The notes under the pieces were generated by a model. It made no database searches. It saw nothing but the letters and a program-made list of their open reading frames with translations, and had not been told where the DNA came from. The translations under genes were made by a program, and so were the position numbers. 64,000 nt of DNA from Streptomyces cellulosae (GTDB lineage Bacteria > Actinomycetota > Actinomycetes > Streptomycetales > Streptomycetaceae), in contig BNBH01000010.1 of the NCBI GenBank assembly GCA_014655195.1, positions 62,001-126,000 of the forward strand, in the 5' to 3' direction. Shown one piece after another: positions 45,447 to 54,473 of this stretch. Position 1 is the stretch's first letter. Each line of letters starts with the position of its first letter.

Positions 45447-46892
45447 TCAGGGCGCGATGCCGACCCCGGGGACGCGGCTCCACGCCTTCTCCCGCGCGGC
45501 CGTCATCGCCGGCCAGGACGTGCCGCCCGGCCGCGGAAGCACCCGCGAGGCGTACGGCGCGGGGCGGAACGCGGGGTCGTAGAAACAGCCGGTGGCGTAC
45601 ACCTGGTCGAACGCGGGGCAGGACGCGGCGACCGAACGCGGCGTCGGCCGCTGCCCGGTGCGCACCCAGCGGTCCAGCGCCGCCAGCGAGGTGGCGTACT
45701 CGGCGTCGCTCAGCGCGGAGTGCTCGTGCTCACCGGTGAACGTCCGCACCAGCCACCGGTCGCGGTGCGCGCGTCGCAGCGTGTCCCGGTAGGCCGCCTC
45801 GTGCTCGACGAACGCGGTCGGGTCGTCCTTGGCGTGCAACGTCAGCACGGGAATCTCCACCCGCCCGGTGAGGTCGCTGTCGTACGACAGGTCGCGCACC
45901 GCCGCCGGGTCGGCGGAGAACCGCTCCACGCCCGCGTTGAGCGCCTTGTCGTCGTGCGAACCGGAGTAACGCACCCCGCGGTTGGAGAACGGGTTACGGC
46001 CGCCCAGCCGCTCGTGCACGATGTCGCGGAAGGTGAACACCGAGAAACGCAGATGCGACTCCAGCGTCCGCTCCGGGATGCCGGTGACGTTCAGGATGTC
46101 GTCCAGGTTCCGCTGCTGGAGGGCGGTGCGCTCCCCGGGCGGCGAGGCGTACCCGGTGCACTCCTGGAGCCGGGCGCGCAGCCCGGCCGTGGTCAGCGTC
46201 GAGCCGTGGCGCAAGCCTTGCCACAGCGGGTACTGCGGCTCCTCGGGGCGGGGCAGGTTGGCGCAGTAGTACTGGTAGACCACGCGCAGGTCGACGCGGT
46301 GGTCGTAGCCGCGGGAGCCGCCCCCCAGCACCCCGTTGGTGAGCAGCGCCCCGTCGTACGGGCCGCCCTTCCCGGCGTACGTCTCGACGACCTTCGCGGC
46401 CACGTTCCCGCCCCACGACTGGCCGTGCACATACGTCCGCCGGGGTTCGCCGAACTCCTCGACGAAGAGCCGCCGTACGTTCTCGGTGTCGGCGGCGGCC
46501 ATCCGGGTGCCGTAGCCGCCCCTGCGGTACGACGAGCCTGCCCAGGCGTACCCCTGGTCCACCACCACCCGCCAGCGCCCGAGGTCCTCGACGCTGCGCC
46601 CCGGGTCCGAGGCGTCGCCCAGGTCGGGGCCGCCGTGGGCGTGCACGACGAGCGCGCCGTTCCACCGCCCGGGAACCGCGATCGCGTAGTGGGCGCCGTT
46701 CGCGTCCGTGCCGGTGTAGCAGGCGGTGCCGTCCGGCAGCCCCTCGGGACAGGCGGCCGGCCGGGGCCCGGTGTCCCGGGCCTGCGCGGCCGGCGCCGGG
46801 GCGAGGACGCCGGCCAGCGTCCCGGCGAGCAGCAGGCCCGCCACGCGTCGGCGGGAGCGGGGGAGACGGAGGGCATGACGGAATCTGTTCAC
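45447..46892 (-). CDS. Secreted alpha/beta hydrolase
   Basis: A 481-residue exported enzyme: signal peptide about 1-37 (LLLAGTLAGVLAPAPAAQA), then an alpha/beta hydrolase domain. The nucleophile elbow is VHGQSWGGNVA (Ser in GxSxG), the oxyanion region is VVHAHGG, the acid lies in LTLHAKDDPTAF and the His near TGEHEHSAL. Several Cys pairs suggest disulfides. The GTG at 46892 follows CAGGAG. Substrate is unknown: esterase or peptidase both fit. It converges on the YkuD gene with a 16-bp gap. Confidence 0.82.
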   Translation of the reverse strand: MNRFRHALRLPRSRRRVAGLLLAGTLAGVLAPAPAAQARDTGPRPAACPEGLPDGTACYTGTDANGAHYAIAVPGRWNGALVVHAHGGPDLGDASDPGRSVEDLGRWRVVVDQGYAWAGSSYRRGGYGTRMAAADTENVRRLFVEEFGEPRRTYVHGQSWGGNVAAKVVETYAGKGGPYDGALLTNGVLGGGSRGYDHRVDLRVVYQYYCANLPRPEEPQYPLWQGLRHGSTLTTAGLRARLQECTGYASPPGERTALQQRNLDDILNVTGIPERTLESHLRFSVFTFRDIVHERLGGRNPFSNRGVRYSGSHDDKALNAGVERFSADPAAVRDLSYDSDLTGRVEIPVLTLHAKDDPTAFVEHEAAYRDTLRRAHRDRWLVRTFTGEHEHSALSDAEYATSLAALDRWVRTGQRPTPRSVAASCPAFDQVYATGCFYDPAFRPAPYASRVLPRPGGTSWPAMTAAREKAWSRVPGVGIAP

Positions 46893-47059
46893 GGTGCGGC
46901 TCCTGTTCGGCGGCGCGTTGCTGCGCACGGGCGGCGATGCTAGGAACGCCGGCCGCCGGACACCATGGACGGAGCGTTTGCGTTCATACTGTTCTGCCGC
47001 CGGTTCGCCGCCGTTCCGCCTCAACGGGCCCGTGCCCGCCGCCGGTTCGCCTTCGCCGC

Positions 47060-48061
47060 TCAGGCCGCGCCGGTGCCCTCCTCCCGCTGCGGCCGTCCGT
47101 GCGGGAGGGCCTCGCCCGCCGTCAGATGCTCCAGCACCTCCACCAGTTCCTGGCACGCCTGTTCCACCGAGCGGCGGGTGTTGTGCTGCTCGGTGACGAC
47201 CGCCGACAGCAGAAGGGCCGTCAGGGCCGCCGCGGCGTTGAACGCATGCAGATTGATCATGATCTGCATGTCCGGCACATGCGCGAACGGCCCCGAGTGC
47301 TCGGTCGCCGCGGCCGTCGCCAGCACGGACGAGAACAGGGCGCACAACGCGCTGCCGGGCAGTTCGAAACGCAGCGCCGACCAGATCAGCAGCGGGTAGA
47401 CGATGAACAGCAGACTGCCCGTGCTCTGCGTGGCGAACGGCACCACGGCGCCCGCGACGGCCATCAGGGCCAGCGCCTCCTTCCAGCGCGTCCAGTGCGC
47501 GGGGGAGCGCACCCGGGGCAGGACCAGCAGCACCGGGGCGATCAGCAGCACTCCCATCGCGTCCCCCACCCACCAGGGCAGCCACACCGACCAGAAGCGC
47601 CCGGCCGGCAGGTCGCCGGAGACGACGAGCAGCGCTGCGGCGATCGTGGAGCTGACCAGCATCGCGGCGAAACCGCCGAGGAACACCAGGCTGAGGCAGT
47701 CGCGTAATCGGCCGAGGTCGGTGCGGAACCCGGCCCTGCGCAGCAGCCAGTAGGCGCACAGCGGCGCGGCGGTGTTGGCGAACAGCAGGCCGAGCGACGT
47801 CGGCCCCAGGGAGGTGAGATGGGCGATCACCAGCAACGTGCCGAGGGCGATGCCCGGCCAGATGCGCGGCCCGAGGATCAGCAGGGACGCGACGGCGATC
47901 CCGGTCGGCGGCCAGATGGGGGACACGACCGAGCCGTCGACCCGCAGCTCGTACAGCAGTCCGAGCCGGCCCCCGGCGTAGTAGCAGGCGGCGACGACCA
48001 GCGTCTGCAGTACGTAGACGGCCGGTGCACGAAGATCCTGGCGAGCCACCACACCTGTCAT
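47060..48061 (-). CDS. MASE1-domain integral membrane sensor without output domain
   Basis: A 333-residue protein with about eight membrane helices across residues 15-285. The MASE1 signature is present: YYAGGRLGLLY near the N-terminus and SPIWPPTGIAVASLLILG. The C-terminal 45 residues are a short helical cytoplasmic tail (CQELVEVLEHLT). MASE1 normally feeds a kinase, diguanylate cyclase or phosphatase in the same chain; here nothing follows. The next upstream gene on the same strand, 52 bp away, encodes a PP2C phosphatase, so the two may act as a split sensor pair. Confidence 0.85.
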   Translation of the reverse strand: MTGVVARQDLRAPAVYVLQTLVVAACYYAGGRLGLLYELRVDGSVVSPIWPPTGIAVASLLILGPRIWPGIALGTLLVIAHLTSLGPTSLGLLFANTAAPLCAYWLLRRAGFRTDLGRLRDCLSLVFLGGFAAMLVSSTIAAALLVVSGDLPAGRFWSVWLPWWVGDAMGVLLIAPVLLVLPRVRSPAHWTRWKEALALMAVAGAVVPFATQSTGSLLFIVYPLLIWSALRFELPGSALCALFSSVLATAAATEHSGPFAHVPDMQIMINLHAFNAAAALTALLLSAVVTEQHNTRRSVEQACQELVEVLEHLTAGEALPHGRPQREEGTGAA

Positions 48062-48113
48062 CAGACACCGAGCCGGCCCTCACGGCGAGGTGAGAGGCGC
48101 GGTGCTGTCGGCC

Positions 48114-48944
48114 CTATGGCTGACCGGCGGGCTCGTCGTGCCCGATCACCAGGACCGCCGCGTCGTCGTCGTGTCCCACCTCGGCCGCCCCCTTGATCAC
48201 GGCGGCGGCGAGCGCGTCCACGTCCATGCGCGCGACCGCCGCGATGCCCGCGAGCCGCGACACCTGTTCGAGCCCTTCGTCCAGACGCATCGACGGGCCC
48301 TCCACGACCCCGTCGGTGACCATCACGAACACCCCGCCGGAGGCCAGCCGGTACCGCGTCACCGGGTACTCCGCACCGCACTGCACGCCCAGCGGCGGAC
48401 CGCCCTCGTCGTCCGTGACGCCCGACCGTCCGTCCGCCGTGGCCCACACGCACGGCAGATGACCGGCGCGGGCGCTCTCCAGCAGCCGGGTCTCCGGATC
48501 GAGCCGCATGAAGGTGCACGTCGCGAACAGGTCCCCGCCCAGCGTCAGCAGCAGCTCGTTGGTCCGGGCCAGCAGCTCACCCGGGTCGCTGTTCACGGAG
48601 GCGAGCGCCCGCAGTCCGACCCGCACCTGCCCCATGAAGGCGGCCGCCTCGATGTTGTGCCCCTGCACGTCGCCGATCGACAGGCCGATCCGGCCGTCGG
48701 GCATGGTGAACGCGTCGTACCAGTCGCCGCCCACGTTGAGGCCCTGGTTGGCGGGCACGTACCGCACCGCGAACCGCACGCCGTCACCGGCGGGCAGGTC
48801 CCTCGGCAGCATCCCGCGCTGCAGCGCGACGGCCAGCTCCACCCGTGAGCGCTGCACCTCCGCCGCCGCGCGTGCCTGGGCCGTCAGCGTCCCGAGTCTG
48901 GTCAGCAGCTCGTCGCCGTGGTCCTTGGAGCCGGTGCGGGACAT
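48114..48944 (-). CDS. SpoIIE-type PP2C phosphatase
   Basis: A 276-residue single-domain phosphatase with a short N-terminal helix (about 10-40). Motifs are intact: GGDWYDAF, SIGDVQGHNIEAAAFMGQVR, MVTDGVVEG and GHDDDAAVLVIG. It lacks its own sensor domain, consistent with partnering the MASE1 membrane protein encoded 52 bp downstream. The ribosome site is weak. It is divergent from the small gene at 49072. Confidence 0.88.
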   Translation of the reverse strand: MSRTGSKDHGDELLTRLGTLTAQARAAAEVQRSRVELAVALQRGMLPRDLPAGDGVRFAVRYVPANQGLNVGGDWYDAFTMPDGRIGLSIGDVQGHNIEAAAFMGQVRVGLRALASVNSDPGELLARTNELLLTLGGDLFATCTFMRLDPETRLLESARAGHLPCVWATADGRSGVTDDEGGPPLGVQCGAEYPVTRYRLASGGVFVMVTDGVVEGPSMRLDEGLEQVSRLAGIAAVARMDVDALAAAVIKGAAEVGHDDDAAVLVIGHDEPAGQP

Positions 48945-49071
48945 GGATCACTCACTCGGGCCGGGACACTCCGGTCCGCCCCCGGCAGGGACAAACCATA
49001 TGAAAACAACATTCACCAGGATGATAGGCAGAACGCGTTTGGCCGGGCCAGTCGGTGTGAAGGCTGGCCGC

Positions 49072-49419
49072 ATGGAGCAGCGCGAGATCATGCAGCGGAG
49101 CGTCGGCATCCTCACGGAGGCCCTGGAGATGCGGCGCCGGCTGCGCGCCGACCCGGACGCCGACGTGACCGCCGGCAGCGCGGTCGCCGGGCTGCTCGAG
49201 GACATGCTGCCGCGCATCCAGCTCCCCGCCGACGCGAGCGCGCGCGAGGTGGCGGAGATCGTCACCGGCAAGCTCGGGCCGGCCATCGTGCAGATCACCT
49301 CCGCGCTCACCTTCGCCTTCGTCCAGCTCGCCGAGATCCATGACGAGGGCCGCACCGACGTGTCGTCCGCCGACGTCCTGCGCTCCATCGCGCTCCACTA
49401 CGAACGGGGCGATTCCTGA
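49072..49419 (+). CDS. Small helical protein of unknown function (115 aa)
   Basis: MEQREIMQRSVGILTEALEM starts a soluble, largely helical protein that contains ADASAREVAEIVTGKLGPAI and ends SIALHYERGDS. I do not recognise a domain. ATG 49072 is a conservative choice. ATG 49000, with CAGGGA eight bases before it, would add 24 basic residues. It is divergent from the PP2C gene; the intervening DNA is AT-rich around ACATTCACCAGGATGATAGG and likely holds the promoters. Confidence 0.65.
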   Translation: MEQREIMQRSVGILTEALEMRRRLRADPDADVTAGSAVAGLLEDMLPRIQLPADASAREVAEIVTGKLGPAIVQITSALTFAFVQLAEIHDEGRTDVSSADVLRSIALHYERGDS

Positions 49420-49541
49420 GCCGAGATTCGGAGTGCACCTGAACCGCCGTGTGGCGGGCAGTGGTTGAGGCGCGGGTGAGCGGGAAGGGTTGTCCCGGAA
49501 CCAAGACCGACAACGATGTCACCTCTTGGACGGAGGCCCCC

Positions 49542-52226
49542 GTGCCCAGATCGTCGCGCATGTCGCCAGGCGGCCCGCGCCGGACGTTCCTTCCCGCCCT
49601 GCTCACCCTGCTGCTCTCCGCCGCGCTCGCCCTCACCGCGCTCACCGCCCCCGCGCGGGCGGCGGGGCCCGGCGGCACCTGGACCGTGCACGAGCCCGGC
49701 GCGCCCCGGGACGGTGTCACGGCCGTCGTGCGCCTCGACCCGGCGGACGGCACCCTCACCCTCGCCGCCCGCAAGGGCGTCACCACGGTGCTCGAACCGG
49801 CGCCGCTCGGCGTCGTCACCTCCGCCGCCGACCTCACCTCGGGGCTGCGCGCGGACTCCCGGCACACCCGGCAGGTGACCGAGCGGTACTCCATGACCAC
49901 CGGCAAGCAGCTCCGCCGCACCGCGCGGATGACGGAGACCCGCTTCACCTTCACCGGCCGGGACGGCGCCCGCCTCGGACTCGTGGTCCGCGTCGCCGAC
50001 GACGGCGTCGCCTACCGCTACGTCCTCCCCGGCCCCGGCACGGTCACCGTCGAGCGGGAGGCGTCCGCGTTCCGCCCGCCGGCCGCCGCGCGGGCCTGGC
50101 TCACGCCGTACTCGGTCAACTACGAGCGCCTGTACGCCCCGTCCACCGCGGCGGGCGCGGCCCCGGGTCAGTACGCCTACCCGGCGCTGTTTCAGGTCGG
50201 GGACGCCTACGCCCTGCTCACCGAGTCGGACGTCGACGGCCGCTACGACGCGAGCCGGCTGGTCCACGAGGGCGACGGACGCTACTCGGTGCGCCTGGCC
50301 GATCCGGAGGTGACCTCCGAGGGGCCGCTGGCCACCCCGTGGCGCACGGCCGTCGTCGGCGACCTCGCCACCGTCACCGAGTCCACCCTCGTCGACGACC
50401 TCGCCCCGCCCTCACGCCTCGCGGACACCTCGTGGATCCGCCCCGGCAAGGTCGCCTGGTCCTGGCTGGACGGCTTCGGCGCCGCCCAGCGCGACCTCGC
50501 CGCCCAGCAGCGGTTCGTGGACCTCGCGGCGGCCCACGGCTGGCCGTACACCCTGGTCGACGACGGCTGGAAGACCACCGACTGGATGCCCGGGCTGATC
50601 GCGTACGCCCGGCAGCGGGGCGTCGACGTCCTGCTGTGGGTGCACTGGACCGACCTCGACACGGCCGCCGAGCGCGAGGAGTTCCTGCCCCGCGTGAAGG
50701 AGTGGGGCGCGGCCGGGCTGAAGATCGACTTCATGGACTCCGACTCCCAGGAGCGTTTCCGCTGGTACGACGACATCCTCCGGGACACCGCCCGGCACCG
50801 GCTGCTCGTCAACTTCCACGGCGCGACCCTCCCCAAGGGCGTGCAGCGGACCTGGCCGCACGTGATGACGCTGGAGGCGGTGTACGGCGCCGAGCAGGGC
50901 ACGGTGCCCGCTGCGGGGCTGACGGCGCTGCCCTACACGCGCAACGCGGTCGGTTCGACGGACTACACGCCGATGGGCTTCCAGTTCGGCACCCGTACCG
51001 TCTCCGACGCGGCCGAACTGGCGCTGTCGGTGGTGCTCGAGTCCGGCTTCCAGAACTTCGCCGGGTCGGTCGCCGCCTACCGCGAACGGCCGGAACTGGC
51101 CCGCTTCCTGGAGCAGGTGCCGACGGTGTGGGACGAGACGCGGCTGCTGTCGGGACGCCCCGGCGAGAGCGCGACGCTCGCCCGGCGCCACGGCGACCGC
51201 TGGTTTGTCGGCAGCGTCCACGCGGGTGAGGCGGCGACGGAGCGGGTGCCGCTGGACTTCCTGGGCGGCGGGCGCTGGCTGGCGGAGGTCGTCCGGGACG
51301 GAGCGGACGGCGGGCTGCTGCGCGAACGGCACGTCGTCACCCGCGAGGACACCCTCCAGGTGCCGACGGCCGAACACGGCGGATTCGCGGGGCAGCTCTG
51401 CCGGTTCACTCCCGGACGCGACACCTGCGACCGGCCGGTGACCCGGCTGCCGTTCACCACGCTCACCGCCGACCCCGCACGCGCCGAGGCGGACCCGGGC
51501 GGCTCGTTCGCCGTCACCGGCCGGTTCGCGGTGGAGGAGTCGGGGCCGGCTGCGGACGTCCGCGTGACGCTCGACGCCCCCGACGGCTGGACCGCCGACG
51601 GCGACGACCCCGCGGCCGCCGAACTGCCCACGGGGAACGTGCTGTCGGCCGACTGGACGGTCCGCGTGCCGTCGGACGTCCGTCCCGGCGGTTACGACCT
51701 GACCGTGCGCGCGGAGTACCGCACGCCGGACCGGCCGGACTCCGGGGTGCTGCGGGTGGAGCGCCCGGTGCGGGTGTTCGTGCCGGAGCCGGGCGTCACC
51801 TACGTGAGCGACCTGCCGTTCACCTCCGAGCGCAACGGGTGGGGCCCGGTCGAGCGGGACATGTCCAACGGCGAGCGCGACCCCGCCGACGGAGGCCCGC
51901 TCACGCTGGAGGGCACGGTCCACGACAAGGGCCTCGGGGCACACGCGGCCGGCGAGGTGGTCGTCGAACTCGACGGCGCGTACCGGCGGTTCACGGCCGA
52001 GGTCGGCGTCGACGACGAAGTGGGCGCCAAGGGCACGGTGGCCTTCGAGGTGCTCGGCGACGGCAGGTCCCTGCTGACCACCGGGGTACTCGACGGTTCC
52101 GACCCCTCTTTCCATGTCGACGTGGACGTGAGCGGCGTACGGCAGTTGACCCTGCGTGTGCTGGACGGCGGGGACGGGGTGGACTCCGACCACGCCGACT
52201 GGGCGGACGCGCGGCTGGTGCCGTAG
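49542..52226 (+). CDS. Secreted glycoside hydrolase family 97 protein with NPCBM module
   Basis: An 894-residue exoenzyme. Signal peptide about 1-42. GH97 N-terminal beta-sandwich about 45-270, catalytic TIM barrel about 280-560, GH97 C-terminal domain to about 650, a NEW3-type domain (about 655-745) and a C-terminal NPCBM sugar-binding module (about 750-894). AGLKIDFMDSDSQ places an Asp where retaining GH97 alpha-galactosidases have the nucleophile, which favours that branch over inverting alpha-glucosidases. GTG 49542 has GGAGG upstream. A hairpin terminator follows. Confidence 0.87.
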   Translation: MPRSSRMSPGGPRRTFLPALLTLLLSAALALTALTAPARAAGPGGTWTVHEPGAPRDGVTAVVRLDPADGTLTLAARKGVTTVLEPAPLGVVTSAADLTSGLRADSRHTRQVTERYSMTTGKQLRRTARMTETRFTFTGRDGARLGLVVRVADDGVAYRYVLPGPGTVTVEREASAFRPPAAARAWLTPYSVNYERLYAPSTAAGAAPGQYAYPALFQVGDAYALLTESDVDGRYDASRLVHEGDGRYSVRLADPEVTSEGPLATPWRTAVVGDLATVTESTLVDDLAPPSRLADTSWIRPGKVAWSWLDGFGAAQRDLAAQQRFVDLAAAHGWPYTLVDDGWKTTDWMPGLIAYARQRGVDVLLWVHWTDLDTAAEREEFLPRVKEWGAAGLKIDFMDSDSQERFRWYDDILRDTARHRLLVNFHGATLPKGVQRTWPHVMTLEAVYGAEQGTVPAAGLTALPYTRNAVGSTDYTPMGFQFGTRTVSDAAELALSVVLESGFQNFAGSVAAYRERPELARFLEQVPTVWDETRLLSGRPGESATLARRHGDRWFVGSVHAGEAATERVPLDFLGGGRWLAEVVRDGADGGLLRERHVVTREDTLQVPTAEHGGFAGQLCRFTPGRDTCDRPVTRLPFTTLTADPARAEADPGGSFAVTGRFAVEESGPAADVRVTLDAPDGWTADGDDPAAAELPTGNVLSADWTVRVPSDVRPGGYDLTVRAEYRTPDRPDSGVLRVERPVRVFVPEPGVTYVSDLPFTSERNGWGPVERDMSNGERDPADGGPLTLEGTVHDKGLGAHAAGEVVVELDGAYRRFTAEVGVDDEVGAKGTVAFEVLGDGRSLLTTGVLDGSDPSFHVDVDVSGVRQLTLRVLDGGDGVDSDHADWADARLVP

Positions 52227-52231
52227 CGGTG

Positions 52232-52269
52232 GGCGGGACGGTCCGCGGACGCCCGTGGACCGTCCCGCC
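52232..52269 (+). terminator. Hairpin after the GH97 gene
   Basis: GGCGGGACGGTCC and GGACCGTCCCGCC form a perfect 13-bp stem around a 12-base loop, five bases after the stop codon. Confidence 0.83.
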
Positions 52270-52385
52270 GCCAGGGCGTGCGCGCACTCTTGACGGCGTA
52301 CGCGCGAGTAGCGATGCTCCCCGAGGGGGTTCGCAGAGGTCATGACAACTCGTCATGGCGACTCCGTCGACGGAGGGACCCGCCG

Positions 52386-54430
52386 GTGACCACCTCTCAC
52401 GCAGGACGCCACGCCGGGATCGTGACGCTGCTCCTCCTCGTCCTGGCCGCCGCGCTGACGCCGACGTCCAGCTCGGCCGCCTCCGGCAACTGGTGGGACC
52501 CGGTGGCCCGGCCCGCGCCCGACTCCCGAACAGGCGTCACCGGTGAGCCGTTCAAGGGCACCGACTCCGCCGGGCGGGTGCGCGGATTCGTCGACGCGCA
52601 CAACCACATCATGTCCAACGAGGCCTTCGGCGGCCGGCTCATCTGCGGCAAGGCGTTCTCCGAGAAGGGCGTCGCCGACGCGCTCAAGGACTGCCCCGAG
52701 CACTATCCCGACGGCTCCCTCGCCGTCTTCGACTTCATCACGGGCGGCGGCGACGGCCGCCACGACCCGGACGGCTGGCCGACCTTCGCCGACTGGCCCG
52801 CCCACGACTCGCTCACCCACCAGCAGAACTACTACGCCTGGATCGAGCGCGCCTGGCGCGGCGGTCAGCGGGTGCTGGTCAACGACCTGGTCACCAACGG
52901 CGTGATCTGCTCGGTGTACTTCTTCAAGGACCGCAGCTGCGACGAGATGACCTCCATCCGCCTCCAGGCCCAACTCACCTACCGCATGCAGGACTACGTC
53001 GACTCCATGTACGGCGGGCCGGGCAAGGGGTGGTTCCGTGTCGTCACCGGCAGCGCGCAGGCGCGTGAGGTGATCGAGCAGGGCAAACTCGCCATGGTGC
53101 TGGGCGTGGAGACGTCGGAGCCGTTCGGCTGCAAGATGATCCTGGACGTCGCCCAGTGCGACCGTGAGGACATCGACGCGGGCCTCGACGAGCTGTACGA
53201 CCTGGGTGTGCGCAGCATGTTCCTGTGCCACAAGTTCGACAACGCGCTGTGCGGCGTGCGCTTCGACTCCGGGGCGCTCGGCACCGCCGTCAACGTCGGA
53301 CAGTTCCTGTCCACCGGAACCTTCTGGCGGACCGAGCGCTGCACCGGCCCGCAGCACGACAACCCCATCGGTCTCGCCTCCGCCCCCGAGGCCGAGAAGC
53401 GCCTCCCCGCGGGGGTGGAGGTCCCCTCGTACGACGCGGACGCACAGTGCAACGTGCGCGGGCTGACCGAGCTGGGCGAGTACGCCGTGCGCGGCATGAT
53501 GAAGCGCAACATGATGCTCGAGATCGACCACATGAGCGTCAAGGCCGCCGGCCGGGTCCTCGACCTCTTCGAGTCCGCGTCCTACCCGGGCGTCCTGTCC
53601 TCGCACAGCTGGATGGACCTCAACTGGACCGAACGCGTCTACCGGCTCGGCGGGTTCACCGCCCAGTACATGAACGGCTCCGAGCAGTTCGTCACCGAGG
53701 CAGGCCGCACGGAGGCGCTGCGGGACGCCTACGCCGTCGGCTACGGCTTCGGCACCGACATGAACGGCGTCGGCGGCTGGCCCGCCCCGCGCGGCGCGGA
53801 CGCGCCCGACCCGGTCACCTACCCCTACCGCAGCGTCGACGGCGGCTCCGTCCTCGACCGGCAGACCACCGGGCAGCGCACCTGGGACCTGAACACGGAC
53901 GGCGCCGCGCACTACGGGCTGGTGCCCGACTGGATCGAGGACATCCGGCGCGTCGGCGGACAGCACGTCGTCGACGACCTCTTCCGCGGCGCCGAGTCCT
54001 ACCTCACCACCTGGGGCGCGACCGAGCACCACCGCCCGGCGGCGAACCTCGCCCGCGACGCGCGGGCGACGGCGTCCTCCGCCGAGTGGAGCCCGGTCAC
54101 CAGCTACGCCCCCGCCCGTGCCGTCGACGGCGACCGGGGCACCCGCTGGGCCGGTGACTGGAGCGACGACCAGTGGCTGCGCCTCGACCTCGGCGCCGCC
54201 CACCGCGTCAGCCGCGTCACCCTCGACTGGGAACGCGCATACGGGAGTGCGTACCGCGTGGACGTGTCGACCGACGGCACGAACTGGCGCACGGTGTGGT
54301 CCACGACGGCGGGCGACGGCGGGCTGGACACGGCGGTGTTCCCGTCCGTCGAGGCCCGTCACGTCCGGCTGCAGTTCCTAAGGCGGGGGACGCAGTGGGC
54401 TACTCGGTGCGGGAGGTGGAAGTGCGCTGA
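52386..54430 (+). CDS. Secreted M19-like metal hydrolase with discoidin domain, frameshifted near its end
   Basis: About 681 residues when corrected. Signal peptide about 1-32; metal-hydrolase domain about 35-555 with the HxH motif in FVDAHNHIMSNE, LGVETSEPFG, and EIDHMSVKAAG; a C-terminal F5/8 discoidin module about 560-681. The discoidin end should read RRGTQWGYSVREVEVR, but in frame the text after GTQW becomes ATRCGRWKC. One G appears missing in the GGG at 54397-54399; restoring it gives GYSVREVEVR and a stop at 54430. As written the frame runs on to 55553 over the antisense glpD gene. GTG 52386 follows GGAGGG. The true substrate is unknown. Confidence 0.75.
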
Positions 54431-54473
54431 CGTGCCGGTGCCGGGGTCCACGCTCCCGCGAGCCCGGGTCCCG

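Noticed and set aside
45447-48083. An 878-codon frame on the minus strand covering the hydrolase, the gap and the MASE1 gene
   Set aside because: Only its last 481 codons form the hydrolase. The rest lies over the MASE1 gene in another frame and has no domain; a GTG with CAGGAG marks the true start.
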